A stretch of DNA of 64,000 nucleotides, taken from CAVSUZ01 sp963791885. GTDB taxonomy: Bacteria > Pseudomonadota > Alphaproteobacteria > Acetobacterales > Acetobacteraceae. Under the pieces are notes generated by a model. That model saw only the letters and a program-made list of their open reading frames with translations, was not told the origin of the DNA and made no database searches. The DNA lies in contig CAWBUL010000006.1 in NCBI GenBank assembly GCA_963791885.1, positions 1,798,001 through 1,862,000 on the forward strand, read 5' to 3'. A program made the position numbers and the translations under genes. Positions 34,334 through 45,300 of this stretch are shown one piece after another (the stretch's first letter is position 1; every line of letters starts with the position of its first letter).

Positions 34334-35398
34334 ATGCCAGCACCGTTCGAAAAGCATCGCGCGCAGATCAAAGCCATCCTGACCGCTTGGGGCATGCCCG
34401 AGGAGAATGCAGAACAGACTACCGACGTGCTCGCCTGGGCCGATCTGCATGGTGTGGACAGCCACGGTGTGTCGCTGCTGCCAGGCTATGACCGGCAGCG
34501 GCGGAACGGGCGGATCAAGCTGGATGCGCGGCCGGAGATCGTCCGCCAGACGCCCGTGTCCGCTCTGGTGGATGGTGGCGGCGGGCTGGGGCATGTGCCC
34601 GGGCAGTTCGCGATGCGCGCCGCAATCGAAAAGGCGAAGCAATCGGGCCTGGCGGCGGTGGCGGTGCGCAACTCGGCGCATTTCGGAGCAACCGGCTTCT
34701 ACACCCTGATGGCAGCGGAGGCCGGGCTCATCGGCATGGCCTGCACCTCGGCCGGTGGCATCCAGGTGGCGCCGACCTTCGGTAAGCAGGCGCGGCTCGG
34801 CACCGATCCATGGTCCTTCGCCGCACCCTCCGCCGACGGCAAGCCGTTCCTGCTCGATATGGCCACTACCACCGTTGCTGCGGGCAAGCTGCGCAACAAG
34901 CAGAACGAGGGACTGCAGGCGCCGGCCGGTTGGGTGCTGACGAAAGAAGGCCTGCCCAGCAGCGATCCGGCCGAGGCGCGGGAGAAGGGCGGGTTCATGA
35001 CTTCGCTGGGCGGATCGCCGGAGAATGCCAGTTACAAAGGATACGGTCTGGCGGTGATGGTCAACATTCTCGCATCCTGCCTGTCAGGCGCGACGCTGAT
35101 CACTGACCCGATGCACACGAAGAAGCCGCAAGGTCCGGATACCGGGCACTTCTTCATGGCGATCGACCCGGGCTTGTTCCGCGGGCCAGAAGAATTCCAG
35201 GCAGACGTGGCGCGGTTCATGGGCGATCTGCGCGCGACGACACCGCTCGATCCGGCGCAGCCGGTCATGATCGCCGGCGATCCGCAACGCAACATCGCGG
35301 CGCAACGCTCGCGTGATGGTATCCAGGTGCCGCCCGGATTGATGTCGCAGCTTCGGCAGATCGCCCAGGCCTCCGCCGCGCCGTGGATGTTGGATTAA
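34334..35398 (+). CDS. LDH2/malate dehydrogenase-type NAD(P) oxidoreductase
   Basis: A 354-residue member of the malate/L-lactate/ureidoglycolate dehydrogenase superfamily, which does not use the classical Rossmann fold. Landmarks: DLHGVDSHGVSLLPGYD with the catalytic His, VAVRNSAHFGATGFY, GTDPWSFAAP, and SYKGYGLAVMVNILAS. ATG 34334 has GAGAGG about nine bases upstream; 34325 and TTG 34316 are alternatives. Substrate not evident. A second, broken member of the same family lies at 41285-42309. Confidence 0.88.
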   Translation: MPAPFEKHRAQIKAILTAWGMPEENAEQTTDVLAWADLHGVDSHGVSLLPGYDRQRRNGRIKLDARPEIVRQTPVSALVDGGGGLGHVPGQFAMRAAIEKAKQSGLAAVAVRNSAHFGATGFYTLMAAEAGLIGMACTSAGGIQVAPTFGKQARLGTDPWSFAAPSADGKPFLLDMATTTVAAGKLRNKQNEGLQAPAGWVLTKEGLPSSDPAEAREKGGFMTSLGGSPENASYKGYGLAVMVNILASCLSGATLITDPMHTKKPQGPDTGHFFMAIDPGLFRGPEEFQADVARFMGDLRATTPLDPAQPVMIAGDPQRNIAAQRSRDGIQVPPGLMSQLRQIAQASAAPWMLD

Positions 35399-35425
35399 AA
35401 CAACGAACCGCTGATCGGCTGCGTA

Positions 35426-36682
35426 TTACGGAAACAGCCCCCGCACCTGCTTCGCCTGACGCACGCGGTGCACGCCGATGGCCATCGCCGCCGTGCGGTG
35501 CGGCACCTGATCGTGCTTCACGCGATGCATCACCGCCGCGAACGCCTTGTCCAGCACTTGGTACAGCTTGCTCATCACCTCGCCTTCGTCCCAGAAGAAC
35601 TGCTGCAAATCCTGCACCCACTCGAAGTAGCTCACCACGACGCCGCCGGAGTTGCAGAGAATATCGGGAATAACGAAGATCTCTGGCCGCTTGTTCAGCA
35701 CTTCGTCCGCGTCGGGCGTCGTCGGACCGTTCGCTCCTTCCGCCAGGATGCGGCACTGCAATCGGCTTGCCACATCGGCGTCGATCACGCGCTCCAGCGC
35801 GGCCGGCACCAGCACGTCGCAGCGCTGAGTCAGCAATTCCTTCGGATCGAATGACAGCTCATTCGAAAATCCCGCCAGCACGCCCTTCTGCTCCGTGTGG
35901 CGAAGCAGCGCCGCGACATCCAAACCCTTGGGATCGAAGTAGCACGCGGTGTGGTCCGACACGCCGATGATTTTCATGCCACGCTGGGCAAGTGTTCCCG
36001 TCGTGACGCTGCCCACATTCCCGAAGCCTTGCACGATGGCGGTGGCACCGACCTGCTCCATCCCGACCTCCGCCATCGCTGCTTCCGTCAGGTAGGCCAC
36101 GCCGCGGCCGGTCGCTTCACGCCGCCCCTCGGTGCCGCCGGACGCCACAGGTTTGCCGGTGACGATCTCCGTCACCGTCTTTCCCTGGTACATGGAATAC
36201 GTATCCATGAACCACGCCATCACCTGCTCATTCGTCCCCATGTCGGGTGCCATCACGTCGGTGTGCGGACCGACGAACGGAATCATCTCCTGCATGTAGC
36301 GACGAGAGACCAATTCCAGCTCATGCCGCGACAGCTTGTACGGATCGACCGCCACCCCACCTTTCGCCCCGCCATACGGCAGCCCGGTCAGTGCACATTT
36401 CCAGCTCATCCAGATTGCCAGCGCCGCAACCTCCCCAATGTCCAAACTGGCGGAATAACGTGTACCGCCCTTGGTCGGTCCGAGCGTGAGGTGGTGCTGC
36501 ACCCGATAGCCTTGATAGACGGCAAGTCGACCGTCTTCCGTATGAATCGGGCAGGAGACAGCGATGGCCCGCTTGGGATAGAGCAGGCGATCACGCTCGT
36601 CGGGAGGGATCTCCAGGTAATCCGCGATGACATAGAATTGCTCGCGGGCCATGTCGAACACCGGGCCGGTGTAGATGGTCAT
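35426..36682 (-). CDS. Glu/Leu/Phe/Val dehydrogenase (glutamate dehydrogenase)
   Basis: A 418-residue amino-acid dehydrogenase. The N-terminal domain has GYRVQHHLTLGPTKGGTRY and the catalytic lysine in GLPYGGAKGGV, then FVGPHTDVMAPDMGT; the NAD(P) site is VQGFGNVGSVT and the C-terminal NCSGG-like segment is CNSGGVVVSYFEW. Glutamate dehydrogenase is the most likely activity. ATG 36682 has GGAG at a good distance; an ATG at 36700 would add six residues. It is divergent from zwf across about 130 bp. Confidence 0.93.
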   Translation of the reverse strand: MTIYTGPVFDMAREQFYVIADYLEIPPDERDRLLYPKRAIAVSCPIHTEDGRLAVYQGYRVQHHLTLGPTKGGTRYSASLDIGEVAALAIWMSWKCALTGLPYGGAKGGVAVDPYKLSRHELELVSRRYMQEMIPFVGPHTDVMAPDMGTNEQVMAWFMDTYSMYQGKTVTEIVTGKPVASGGTEGRREATGRGVAYLTEAAMAEVGMEQVGATAIVQGFGNVGSVTTGTLAQRGMKIIGVSDHTACYFDPKGLDVAALLRHTEQKGVLAGFSNELSFDPKELLTQRCDVLVPAALERVIDADVASRLQCRILAEGANGPTTPDADEVLNKRPEIFVIPDILCNSGGVVVSYFEWVQDLQQFFWDEGEVMSKLYQVLDKAFAAVMHRVKHDQVPHRTAAMAIGVHRVRQAKQVRGLFP

Positions 36683-36815
36683 GGAACCAGTCTCCGCCAT
36701 TCATATCCTGCATAACGCGGTGGGGCGGAAATTGTGGCGAAACGGAGGTTGCACCCCATTTCCCTGGGCAACGCTGCGTTGCGACTTAACTCTGCTCCAT
36801 CGAAAGGACGATCGC

Positions 36816-38285
36816 ATGGTTTCGAGGATCATCCCCGTGGCGGTTTTCGATTGCGTTGTGTTCGGTGCGACGGGCGACCTGACCCTGCGCAAACTGCTTC
36901 CGGCGCTCTACTGGCGCTTCCGTGACGGGCAGATGCCGGCTGGGTCCCGGGTGTTTGGGGCTGCGCGGTCGGAGCTGAACGATAAATCATACCGCTCCCG
37001 CGCACGAGCAGCACTGGAAGAGCATGTGGACCCCACCGCCCTGGAGGAAGATACGGTTCGCTCATTCGTCGCGTGTGTGCATTACGTTAAGCTCGATGCA
37101 GCGAAGCCGGGGCCGGACTGGGATGTGCTGAAGGAACGGCTGGACGCAGAACGCATCCGTGTTTTCTACCTGGCCACGGCGCCGGCCCTGTACGGGCCGA
37201 TCTGCCACAATATCGGCGCGCACGATTTGGTGACACCGGCCTCCCGCGTTGTGCTGGAAAAGCCGATTGGACATGATCTGGAATCCGCTCGAGCGATCAA
37301 CGACCAGGTGGGTCAGGTTTTTGCCGAAACGCAGACCTACCGTATCGATCATTACCTCGGAAAGGAAACCGTCCAGAACCTGCTGGCACTCCGTTTCGCC
37401 AATTCGATTTTTGAGCGGCTGTGGAACACCGACGTCATTGATCACGTGCAGATCACGGTGGCGGAAACGGTCGGGCTGGAGGGACGCGCCGACTACTACG
37501 ACCACGCTGGCGCGCTGCGCGACATGGTCCAGAACCACCTGATGCAGCTGGTGTGCCTGATGGCGATGGAGCCGCCGGTGTCGCTGGATGCCGATCGGGT
37601 ACGGGATGAAAAGCTGAAAGTGTTGCGGGCGCTGCGGCCGATGCAACCGCATGAGGTGCAATCACTGACGGTCCGCGGCCAGTACGGGGCGGGCGCGGTG
37701 AACGGCAAGCCCGTACCTGGATACGCCGATGATCTGGGCCGCAACGGCAGCACCACCGAAACCTTCGTGGCACTGAAGGCGGAAATCCAAAGCTGGCGTT
37801 GGGCCAATGTGCCCTTCTACCTGCGCACCGGCAAGCGGTTGCCACAGAAAGTATCGGAGATCGTGGTGCAGTACCGCGCGCTGCCATTCTCCATCTTCCC
37901 GGCCGAAGCGGCGCGGCTGGAACCGAACCGTCTGGTGATCCGGCTGCAGCCTGAAGAAGGCATGCGTCTCGAGATGATGACGAAGGAGCCGGGACCTGGC
38001 GGACTGCGCCTGTCACCCACCGCACTCGACATCAGCTTCGAGAAGACATTCGGCACGCGCTACCCCGACGCGTATGAGCGCCTGCTGATGGATACTGTGC
38101 GCGGCAACGCGACGCTGTTCATGCGGCGCGATGAGGTCGAAGCGGCGTGGACCTGGGTCGAACCGATCATCGAAGCCTGGGCTGCGCGCGGCGATGCGCC
38201 GAAATCCTACCCAGCGGGGAGCTGGGGACCGACCGCGGCCATCGCGCTGATAGAACGGGATGGCCGGACATGGCATGAAGGGTAA
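36816..38285 (+). CDS. zwf: Glucose-6-phosphate 1-dehydrogenase
   Basis: A 489-residue Zwf, first enzyme of the oxidative pentose phosphate and Entner-Doudoroff routes. VVFGATGDLTLRKLLPAL is the NADP-binding start, VVLEKPIGHDL follows, and YRIDHYLGKETVQN is the active-site signature with catalytic His and Lys. ATG 36816 is preceded by AAAGGA. The stop TAA shares a base with the start of the next gene. No pgl, edd or gnd is adjacent. Confidence 0.96.
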   Translation: MVSRIIPVAVFDCVVFGATGDLTLRKLLPALYWRFRDGQMPAGSRVFGAARSELNDKSYRSRARAALEEHVDPTALEEDTVRSFVACVHYVKLDAAKPGPDWDVLKERLDAERIRVFYLATAPALYGPICHNIGAHDLVTPASRVVLEKPIGHDLESARAINDQVGQVFAETQTYRIDHYLGKETVQNLLALRFANSIFERLWNTDVIDHVQITVAETVGLEGRADYYDHAGALRDMVQNHLMQLVCLMAMEPPVSLDADRVRDEKLKVLRALRPMQPHEVQSLTVRGQYGAGAVNGKPVPGYADDLGRNGSTTETFVALKAEIQSWRWANVPFYLRTGKRLPQKVSEIVVQYRALPFSIFPAEAARLEPNRLVIRLQPEEGMRLEMMTKEPGPGGLRLSPTALDISFEKTFGTRYPDAYERLLMDTVRGNATLFMRRDEVEAAWTWVEPIIEAWAARGDAPKSYPAGSWGPTAAIALIERDGRTWHEG

Positions 38286-39429
38286 TGGTTCCAACATCCT
38301 TCACGCTCTCCGTTCCTGATGAACAGATCGTCGCGCTGAAGCAGCGACTGGCGGCAACGCGCTTCCCCGATGCCGCCCCCGGTGAGGATTGGGCCTTCGG
38401 CGCCAGCGTGCCTTATATGCGGGACTTGGTGGCTTACTGGCGCGAGGCATTCGACTGGCGTGTGCAGGAATTGGCGCTGAACGCCTTCCCGCAATACAAG
38501 CTCCCGCTGCATGACATCGACGTGCATTTCCTGCACGTGCCCGGCAAAGGACCGGCTCCGATGCCGCTGTTGCTGATGCATGGGTGGCCCGGCTCGGTCT
38601 ACGAATTCCTCGACATCATCCCGCGCCTGACCGACCCGGCTGCGTTCGGCGGCGACCCTGCCGACGCTTTCACCGTGGTGGCGCCGTCGCTCCCCGGCTA
38701 CGGCCTGTCGTTCCGCCCGGGCAGAAGCGCTTTGTGGTGTCGGACATTGCCGACTGCCTGGCCGACCTGATGGTCGCGCTCGGCTATAAGCGCTTCGCCG
38801 CACAAGGTGGCGACTGGGGCGCGTTCATCGCCTCCTGCATGGGCGTCTTCCACCCGGACAAGCTCATCGGCATCCATCTCAATCTGCTCGGTCTGCGGCC
38901 GGACCTGCCGATGCCTGCCCATCCGACGCCCGAGGAGCAACAGTATTTCCAGGAAATCGCCGTCTGGCTGAAGGAGGAGATCGGTTATCAGTCGATCCAA
39001 GGCACCAAGCCGCAGACCCTGGCTTTCGCGCTGACCGACAGCCCGGCCGGGCTGGCCGCCTGGATCGCGGAGAAGTTACACACCTGGTCGGACAATGACG
39101 GAGCGATCGAGACGGCGATCCCGCGCGACCGGCTGCTGGCGAACATCTCGCTCTACTGGTTCACCGGATGCATCGGCGCGTCCTTCTGGCCCTATTACGG
39201 GCGACTGCATGGGCCATGGCCGATCCCGGACGGGCGCACGGTGGACGTGCCGATGGGCTACGCCGCCTTTCCCCGCGAAATCCGCCGCCCACCCCGTAGC
39301 CTGGCCGAGAAGGCCTATACCGACATCAGGCGCTGGACGCCGATGGCCCGCGGCGGGCACTTCGCCGCGATGGAACAGCCGGCGGCGCTGGCCGGGGAGA
39401 TTGCGGCCTTCTTCCGCCTGTTCCGATAA
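38285..39429 (+). pseudogene. Epoxide hydrolase, -1 frameshift
   Basis: An alpha/beta-hydrolase with an epoxide hydrolase N-terminal domain (FTLSVPDEQIVALKQRL, ATRFPDA). The first frame has MHGWPGS (oxyanion) and SLPGYGLSFRPG, then loses homology. The second frame carries the nucleophile in GGDWGAFIAS and the catalytic His in RGGHFAAMEQP. One base is missing near 38719-38722 (FRPG followed by QKRFVVSD when repaired), giving 381 residues, normal for the family. As written, the active-site half is out of frame. Confidence 0.85.
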
Positions 39430-39489
39430 AAAGGCTTCGGAGCGCTCGTAGAAGGGGGCCGGCCTCAGGCTGGACCGGGGAAGGTAAGA

Positions 39490-40092
39490 ATGCTGGTTCA
39501 GGCCCTCGGCTATCTGGCTTCCCTGCTGGTTTTCTCCACCTTCTACATGCGCACCATGCTGCCGCTTCGCTGCATGGCGATCGCGAGCAACGTGGCGTTT
39601 ATTTCTTACGGTGTCCCCCTGCACCTGTGGCCTGTGGTGGGCCTTCACGCGCTGCTGCTGCCGCTGAACCTTCTGCGACTCTTCCAGATCCGGCAGATGC
39701 TGCAGCGTTTCCATGCGGCGCAGTCGGACGAGCTGGATGTTCGCCCGCTGATTGCCGCGATGAAACCGGAACGCTACACGCAAGGCACAGTGCTATTCCT
39801 CAAAGGGAACGCAGGCGACAGTGCGTATTACATCGCGCAGGGAGTGGTGGAATTCCCCGAACTTGGCGTTCTTGCGCGAGACGGAGAGATCTTCGGTGAG
39901 ATCGGCGTGTTCTCGCCGCGCCGTGCACGGACGGCCTCGGCCGTCTGCGCCTCCGATGTTGAACTTTACCGGATCGATGCCGATGCCATTGTCATGGCGT
40001 TCCATCAGAGCCCGGTTTTCGCCTTTTCGCTCATGCGCCTCATAGTGGGCCGCATGGCGGAAAATCTGGAGCGGTCCAGTGTCGCAGGTTGA
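39490..40092 (+). CDS. Membrane protein with C-terminal cyclic-nucleotide-binding domain
   Basis: A 200-residue protein. Residues 1-65 hold two or three membrane helices, including LGYLASLLVFSTFYM and LWPVVGLHALLLPLNLL. Residues about 90-195 are a cNMP-binding beta barrel with the phosphate-binding cassette GEIFGEIGVFSPRRARTAS, whose Glu and Arg would contact ribose and phosphate. It could sense cAMP or cGMP made by the cyclase at 292-2115, but this link is inference. No output domain is visible, so it may act through membrane partners. Its 3' end overlaps the next gene by 14 bp. Confidence 0.83.
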   Translation: MLVQALGYLASLLVFSTFYMRTMLPLRCMAIASNVAFISYGVPLHLWPVVGLHALLLPLNLLRLFQIRQMLQRFHAAQSDELDVRPLIAAMKPERYTQGTVLFLKGNAGDSAYYIAQGVVEFPELGVLARDGEIFGEIGVFSPRRARTASAVCASDVELYRIDADAIVMAFHQSPVFAFSLMRLIVGRMAENLERSSVAG

Positions 40093-41278
40093 CGCAGATG
40101 CGCAGGTGGGCCGAGCGGATATTCTTATTATCGGCGGCGGTGTCATGGGCTCCGCCTGCGCGGCTTTTCTGCTTCAGGCCGATCCCGGCCTCGCTGTTAC
40201 TGTCGTGGAACCGGATCCTACCTATGAGCGTGCGGCCACACCGAAAGCCTCCGGCGGCGTAAGGCAATTGTTCTCGCTGCCAGAGAACATCCAGATGTCT
40301 ATGTTCAGCATCTCATGGTTCCATAATTTCAACGCGCATGTCGCCATCAATGGTGAAGCGCCGGACCTGAACTGGAAGCAGGGCGGATATCTCTTCATCG
40401 TACCAAAGGACCAACCGCGAATAGCCCAGTTGCAGGACCAGTTCCGGCTGCAACAACAACTTGGAGTCCGCGTGGAGATGCTGGACCCGGCAGCTCTGAA
40501 GCGGCGCTTTCCCTCACTGGAAGTGAGCGACCTCGGTGCGGCGTGCCTGTCTCCGGAAGACGGCTGGCTCGATCCGAATGCCGTGCTGCAAGGCTTTCGC
40601 AGAAAAGCGCGGAGCCTCGGTGCCAACTATGTAAAGGATCGGGTCGTCGGTCTCGAGGCATCGAACAATCTGGTGCGATCCGCTGTGCTGGAGTCCGGTG
40701 CCATCGTGAAGGCCGGTCACGTCGTGAACTGTGCCGGCGCGTGGGCGAAGGAGGTCTGCGCCATGCTCGGCATTCCGCTGCCCGTCGAGCCGATGCGGCG
40801 TTTCGATACGTATTTCGAGTATCAGGGCGAAATCGAGCCTCTGCCCTACATAAAGGACCTCAGCCGCCTCGCGATGCGGCCGGAAGGCCGTGGATTCACG
40901 GCCGGGCTGGTCGATTGGAACGAACCGCGCGGATTCAATTTTGACGTTGACCACAGCTACTTCCAATCCGTCGTCTGGCCGGCCGCAGCACATCGTGTTC
41001 CGGCGTTTCAAACGATCAAGGAAGGCTCGACCTGGAGTGGCCTCTACGATCAGAACGGGCTCGACGCGAACATGATCCTCGGCGCTTGCCCTGGCCGATA
41101 CAGCAACTTCCTCATGACGGCCGGCTTCTCCGGTCACGGGCTGATGCACGCCCCGGCGGTCGGTCGCGCAATCAAGGAACTCATTCTGGACGGCGGATTT
41201 CAGACCCTCGATCTGTCGCGGATGGGCTATCAGCGTGTGATCGACAACGCGCCATATCGCGAAGACGGCATCGTCTGA
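40079..41278 (+). CDS. FAD-dependent oxidoreductase, DAO family
   Basis: A 399-residue flavoprotein. LIIGGGVMGSACAAFLL is the FAD-binding motif, followed by KASGGVRQLFSLPEN, a central VVNCAGAWAKEVCAMLGIPLPVEPMRR and a C-terminal AGFSGHGLMHAPAVGRAIKEL, typical of the DAO/sarcosine oxidase family and close to FOXRED1-like proteins. Start is GTG at 40079, inside the end of the cNMP-binding gene. Substrate unknown, probably a secondary amine or amino acid. It converges with a broken LDH2-type gene six bases away. Confidence 0.87.
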   Translation: MSQVDADAQVGRADILIIGGGVMGSACAAFLLQADPGLAVTVVEPDPTYERAATPKASGGVRQLFSLPENIQMSMFSISWFHNFNAHVAINGEAPDLNWKQGGYLFIVPKDQPRIAQLQDQFRLQQQLGVRVEMLDPAALKRRFPSLEVSDLGAACLSPEDGWLDPNAVLQGFRRKARSLGANYVKDRVVGLEASNNLVRSAVLESGAIVKAGHVVNCAGAWAKEVCAMLGIPLPVEPMRRFDTYFEYQGEIEPLPYIKDLSRLAMRPEGRGFTAGLVDWNEPRGFNFDVDHSYFQSVVWPAAAHRVPAFQTIKEGSTWSGLYDQNGLDANMILGACPGRYSNFLMTAGFSGHGLMHAPAVGRAIKELILDGGFQTLDLSRMGYQRVIDNAPYREDGIV

Positions 41279-41284
41279 TCCGTT

Positions 41285-42309
41285 TCAGCCACCGTCAGCC
41301 ATCTCCTTCAGCGCCCGATGCATCTCCGTCGCGATAGGAATGCCGAGCAGCCGGGATCGCGCCCTGTTTTCGTAGCGGCGGTCGCCGGGCAGACGCGCGG
41401 TGCCGGCCTCGCGGAACACGTCGATCAGCTCCCCCAACCGCGTACCGAACGGGCCGCCACCGGCGCGCTCCGGGTCCAGCAAGAGCAGGAACTGACCGGT
41501 AGGCGAGGTCTGGGCCTCGGCAGGTCTGCGCATCGCCGCTTCGAACCCCATCGGGCCGCCGCCAAATAAAGCCACAAGGATCTCGATAGCGAAGGCCAGA
41601 TTGCGCCGCCGAACGGCAGCAGCGCACCGCCATCGAGGATCTTGGTCGGATCGGTGGTGGGGTGGCCCTCCGAGTCAACTCCGGCGCCTTCCGGCATCTG
41701 ATGCCCCGCCTTCTGGGCCAGGAGCACCTCACCCTGGGCCCGCAGGCTGCTTGCCTGGTCCCAGACGATCGGCGGCCCACCTGACCGCGGACAAGCGAAA
41801 GCCATCGGGTTGGTGCCGAGCACTTTGCGCCGCCCGCCCCACACGACGATCAGGCTGCGGGTGTTGACCATGGAAACGGCAATCAGCCCCTCGTCCGCGA
41901 AGCTTTCCACGTCCGGCCAGAGCGCGGCGAAATGATGCGCGTCGCGAATGCTGACAACGGCCACGCCCATGCTGCGCGCGGCCAGGATCGCCGGTGTGCG
42001 CACGGCGGCCAAGGCAACCTGGGCGAACCCGTTCGCGCCATCGACAGCGAACATGCACGGCGTGATCTGCTCCACTTGAGGCGTCGCCTTGCCGTCCACC
42101 CAACCACTGCGAAGGGAACCGGCGTAGCCAGCCATCCGCTGCAATCCATGACTGGGCGCGCCGTCACGTTCGGCCGGGGCAACCACGGATGCGACAAACG
42201 GGGCGTTGGCTTGGCTGACCCCCAGCCCCACAAACGCCCTCACCACAAGCGCGGTCAGCTCCTGCTCTGACAGAATGACCTGAGCGCTGGCGTCCGATCT
42301 GGCATCCAT
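41285..42309 (-). pseudogene. LDH2-type oxidoreductase, -1 frameshift
   Basis: A second malate/L-lactate dehydrogenase-type gene. The first frame has ERDGAPSHGLQRMAGYAGSL, VSIRDAHHFAALWPDVE, GTNPMAFACPRSG and GGALLPFGG. Homology then moves to another frame, NLAFAIEILVALFGGGP and FLLLLDPERAGGG, ending at 41285. One missing base near 41603-41608 explains the break; repaired length is 341 residues, as in the intact paralogue at 34334. ATG 42309 is chosen, 42330 is possible. Confidence 0.82.
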
Positions 42310-42357
42310 GGGCCCGATTGTATGTGTCAATCGGGCTCTGTCGCTAGCGCAGTATTC

Positions 42358-45300
42358 CTAGCGCACGCGGGCCGACCGGGTCTTGTCTCCACGTCCGATA
42401 TACACCGAACCCGACCAGTAGCGCTCGAACACGCCGCCGCACGCCTGACCTGTCGCGTTCACCTGCACATGGTAAACACCGTCCTTTCCGGGTGCCGGTA
42501 CGTGCAAGAGATACTCGCGCTCGTTGAACTTCGCGACGTGTTCTGTCGTGTGCGTCTTGGTCAGGATTTGCAGCTTCGGCGGAATGTGATGGTGATCGGC
42601 CGCGAGCGCGCGCTGGTGAACCAACGGCGTGACGATCTGCGACAAGGACTGCACCGGCGCGGTGAGGCGTACCGTCACCTTCGCGTTCCTGACCATCGTT
42701 CCATGCTCGTAAATCTGCGTGTGCACCTGCATCGGATCGATGATCCGGTTGGCGGTGATGGTCGCCGTCATCTGCAGCGCGCTGTCCACCATGACGTTGG
42801 TCGACGCGCGCGTCGTGCCGCCAGGTATGAAAGTCGGATCGATCCGCATGGTCCACTGGCCGATCTGCTTCGGCCCGATCGTCGCGCCCGGGCCGGGCGG
42901 CAATGCGATCTGATAGAAGCGATAGCCGGGCCGCTGGACATAGCGGACCAGGCGATTGCTCGCCGCCGCTGACGGCGTGAACACGGTTCCATCGGGGGCG
43001 CGAATGGTCAACTGAACCTGTGCCGCCATGTCTTCCCACAGCAGCACAAAGCTGATTCGGCCCTCGCACTGTGTGATCTCGACCGGCACGTCGAGATGCT
43101 GGCCCTGATTGAGCGTGATGATCGGATCGGCGGCCATATTCTGGCGGAAGGCATCGGCCAGAATTTCGACGAACTGTTTGCGCAGCACGAGCGCGTCGGT
43201 GGTCTGGAAGAACTTACCGTTCGAACTTGCCGCGAGCTCCGACAAGTCCGCCACGGATAGATAGGCCGGATCGCCGAGCCCGACTGCATAGACCTCTGTT
43301 CCTGCCGCAAGCACGCCGGGCTCGACGGAGGGGATGTCCGGCGGACTGTTCTGGTACCCGTCGGTAAAGACGATCGCAACCTTGCGCGGCAGCGTCGATG
43401 GTTGCAGTTGTTGCTGGCCAAGATTCAGGCCGCCGCCGATCGAGGTAAGGTTGCGCGGCGTCAGCGTGTTCGCCCCCGCCTTGATCGCTGCCTGCTGCGT
43501 CGTGTCGAAAACCGCCCGAGGCGTCAGCACGGCGAAGGCGCTGTCAAACTGCACGGAACCCATTTCGAAGCCGGTGGAAGGGATCACCAGATCGGCAAAC
43601 ATCCCCACCGCCGACTGCAGCGCGGTCATCCGCGTTCCACCCGACACCGCCGTCGCCATACTGCCCGAGCGGTCCAACACCAGTTCGATGGCAGCCGGCG
43701 AAACGGGTACCCCGTTACCCGTTAGCGGCACGGAGATGCTGGGATTTGCGGGATCGTTGCTCGTGATCGTCAATGTGCCGTTGGCCGTTCCTGCGGCGGC
43801 CGGGGCGAACACAACGGTAAAGCTCTGTGACGTACCTGGCGCAACGGCGGCGTTGAGTGGCACGTTGTTCACCGGCACGGTCGTCGGGTTGCCGGTCGTC
43901 AGAACGAAATCGGCACCAGCCACCGTGAGCGTCGCATTGAGCATCTCGCACGGGCCGGTGTTCGAGACATTCACCGCGATGCCGATGAAATACTGCAGTG
44001 GCACGGCGCCAAAGTTGATGGAGGTGGGCGAGACCGCGATGGCAGGTGGGGGTTCCGGCGTGCCCGTGCCGCTCAGCGCCACGCTGACGTTCGCATGAGC
44101 CGGGTCGTCAGACTTGAACATCAGTGTGCCGTTGGCCGGCCCGGTCGCGCCGGGCGCGAAGGTCACGTGGATATTGCCGCTCCCACCTGCAGGGACCGTC
44201 AGCGTGGTGCCCGAACTCTCGCTGAAACCGGCACCGGACGCGGCGATCTGGGTCAGGTTCAGATCCACCGGGCCGGTGTTGCCCACGGTCGCGTTGAGCA
44301 CCTGTGATAGGCAGACCGCCACATTCCCGAAACTGATCGGCCCAGGTGCTACCAGATTCGGCAGGCCGCCAGTACCCGTTAGCGGGATGGTGAAAGTCGC
44401 ATTCGCCGGATCGTTGGTGCCCATCGCCAGCGTGGATGGGTAGGGCTGCGACGCGGTGGGCGTGAATGTGACGTTGACGGGCAGATTGCCGCCAGGCGCG
44501 ACCGTGTGATTGCCGCCGGGTACGGGAACGTACTGTGCGGTCGTCGCGTGCAGATTCGTGATCGTCAGCGGCGCTGTTCCGGTATTGCTGAAAGTGATGG
44601 GCAGCGCCTTCCCGACACCGACATGCACCGCGCCGAAAGCCAGGTTCGGTACGCTTGCGCTGATATGGGCGACCGGAGGTGTCGCAGCGAAACTCGTAAA
44701 GCCGACCGTGGCAATGGAAGCGAGCGTGGTGTTCACTTTGCCCAGCAACGTTGCCGTCGTCCCGGCAACGCTGAACTCTGCCACGTCGGTCCCCAAAATA
44801 TCGCCCGCGATGAGCCGGTTGCCCTTGAGCTTGACGTTGGCGCCTCCGATGAGACCCGTCGTGTTGAGATCGGTCTCGGTCGGGCTCGCCGGGTTCGCAA
44901 AGCTGACCAACGAGATTGCGACGTTGTTCGAGGATGCGGCGGCCACGGTGGTGCCGCTGATCGACACGGAGAACACGCCCGACTGGATCGTGTTCTGGCT
45001 TCCAAGATGCACCGCGGTGCCGCTCGACACGTCGAAGAAATGCACTGCCCCGCTGCCGTTGTCACCGACCGCGGCGTTGCCGGAATCGATATCGACGGTG
45101 ACGTTGTCGAAAAACACACCGCCGGTGCCGGAGGAGAACTTCGTGACGCTGGGACTCGCCGGATTCGTATAGTTGATCACCGCGAAGGCCCCGTCATTCG
45201 GCCCGGCCGCAACCGCCTTGGTACCGGACAGGCCGACCGAGCCGATGCTGGAAATCCCGGTGTTGATAGTGGAGATCACCGTTGGATTGGCCGGATCGGA

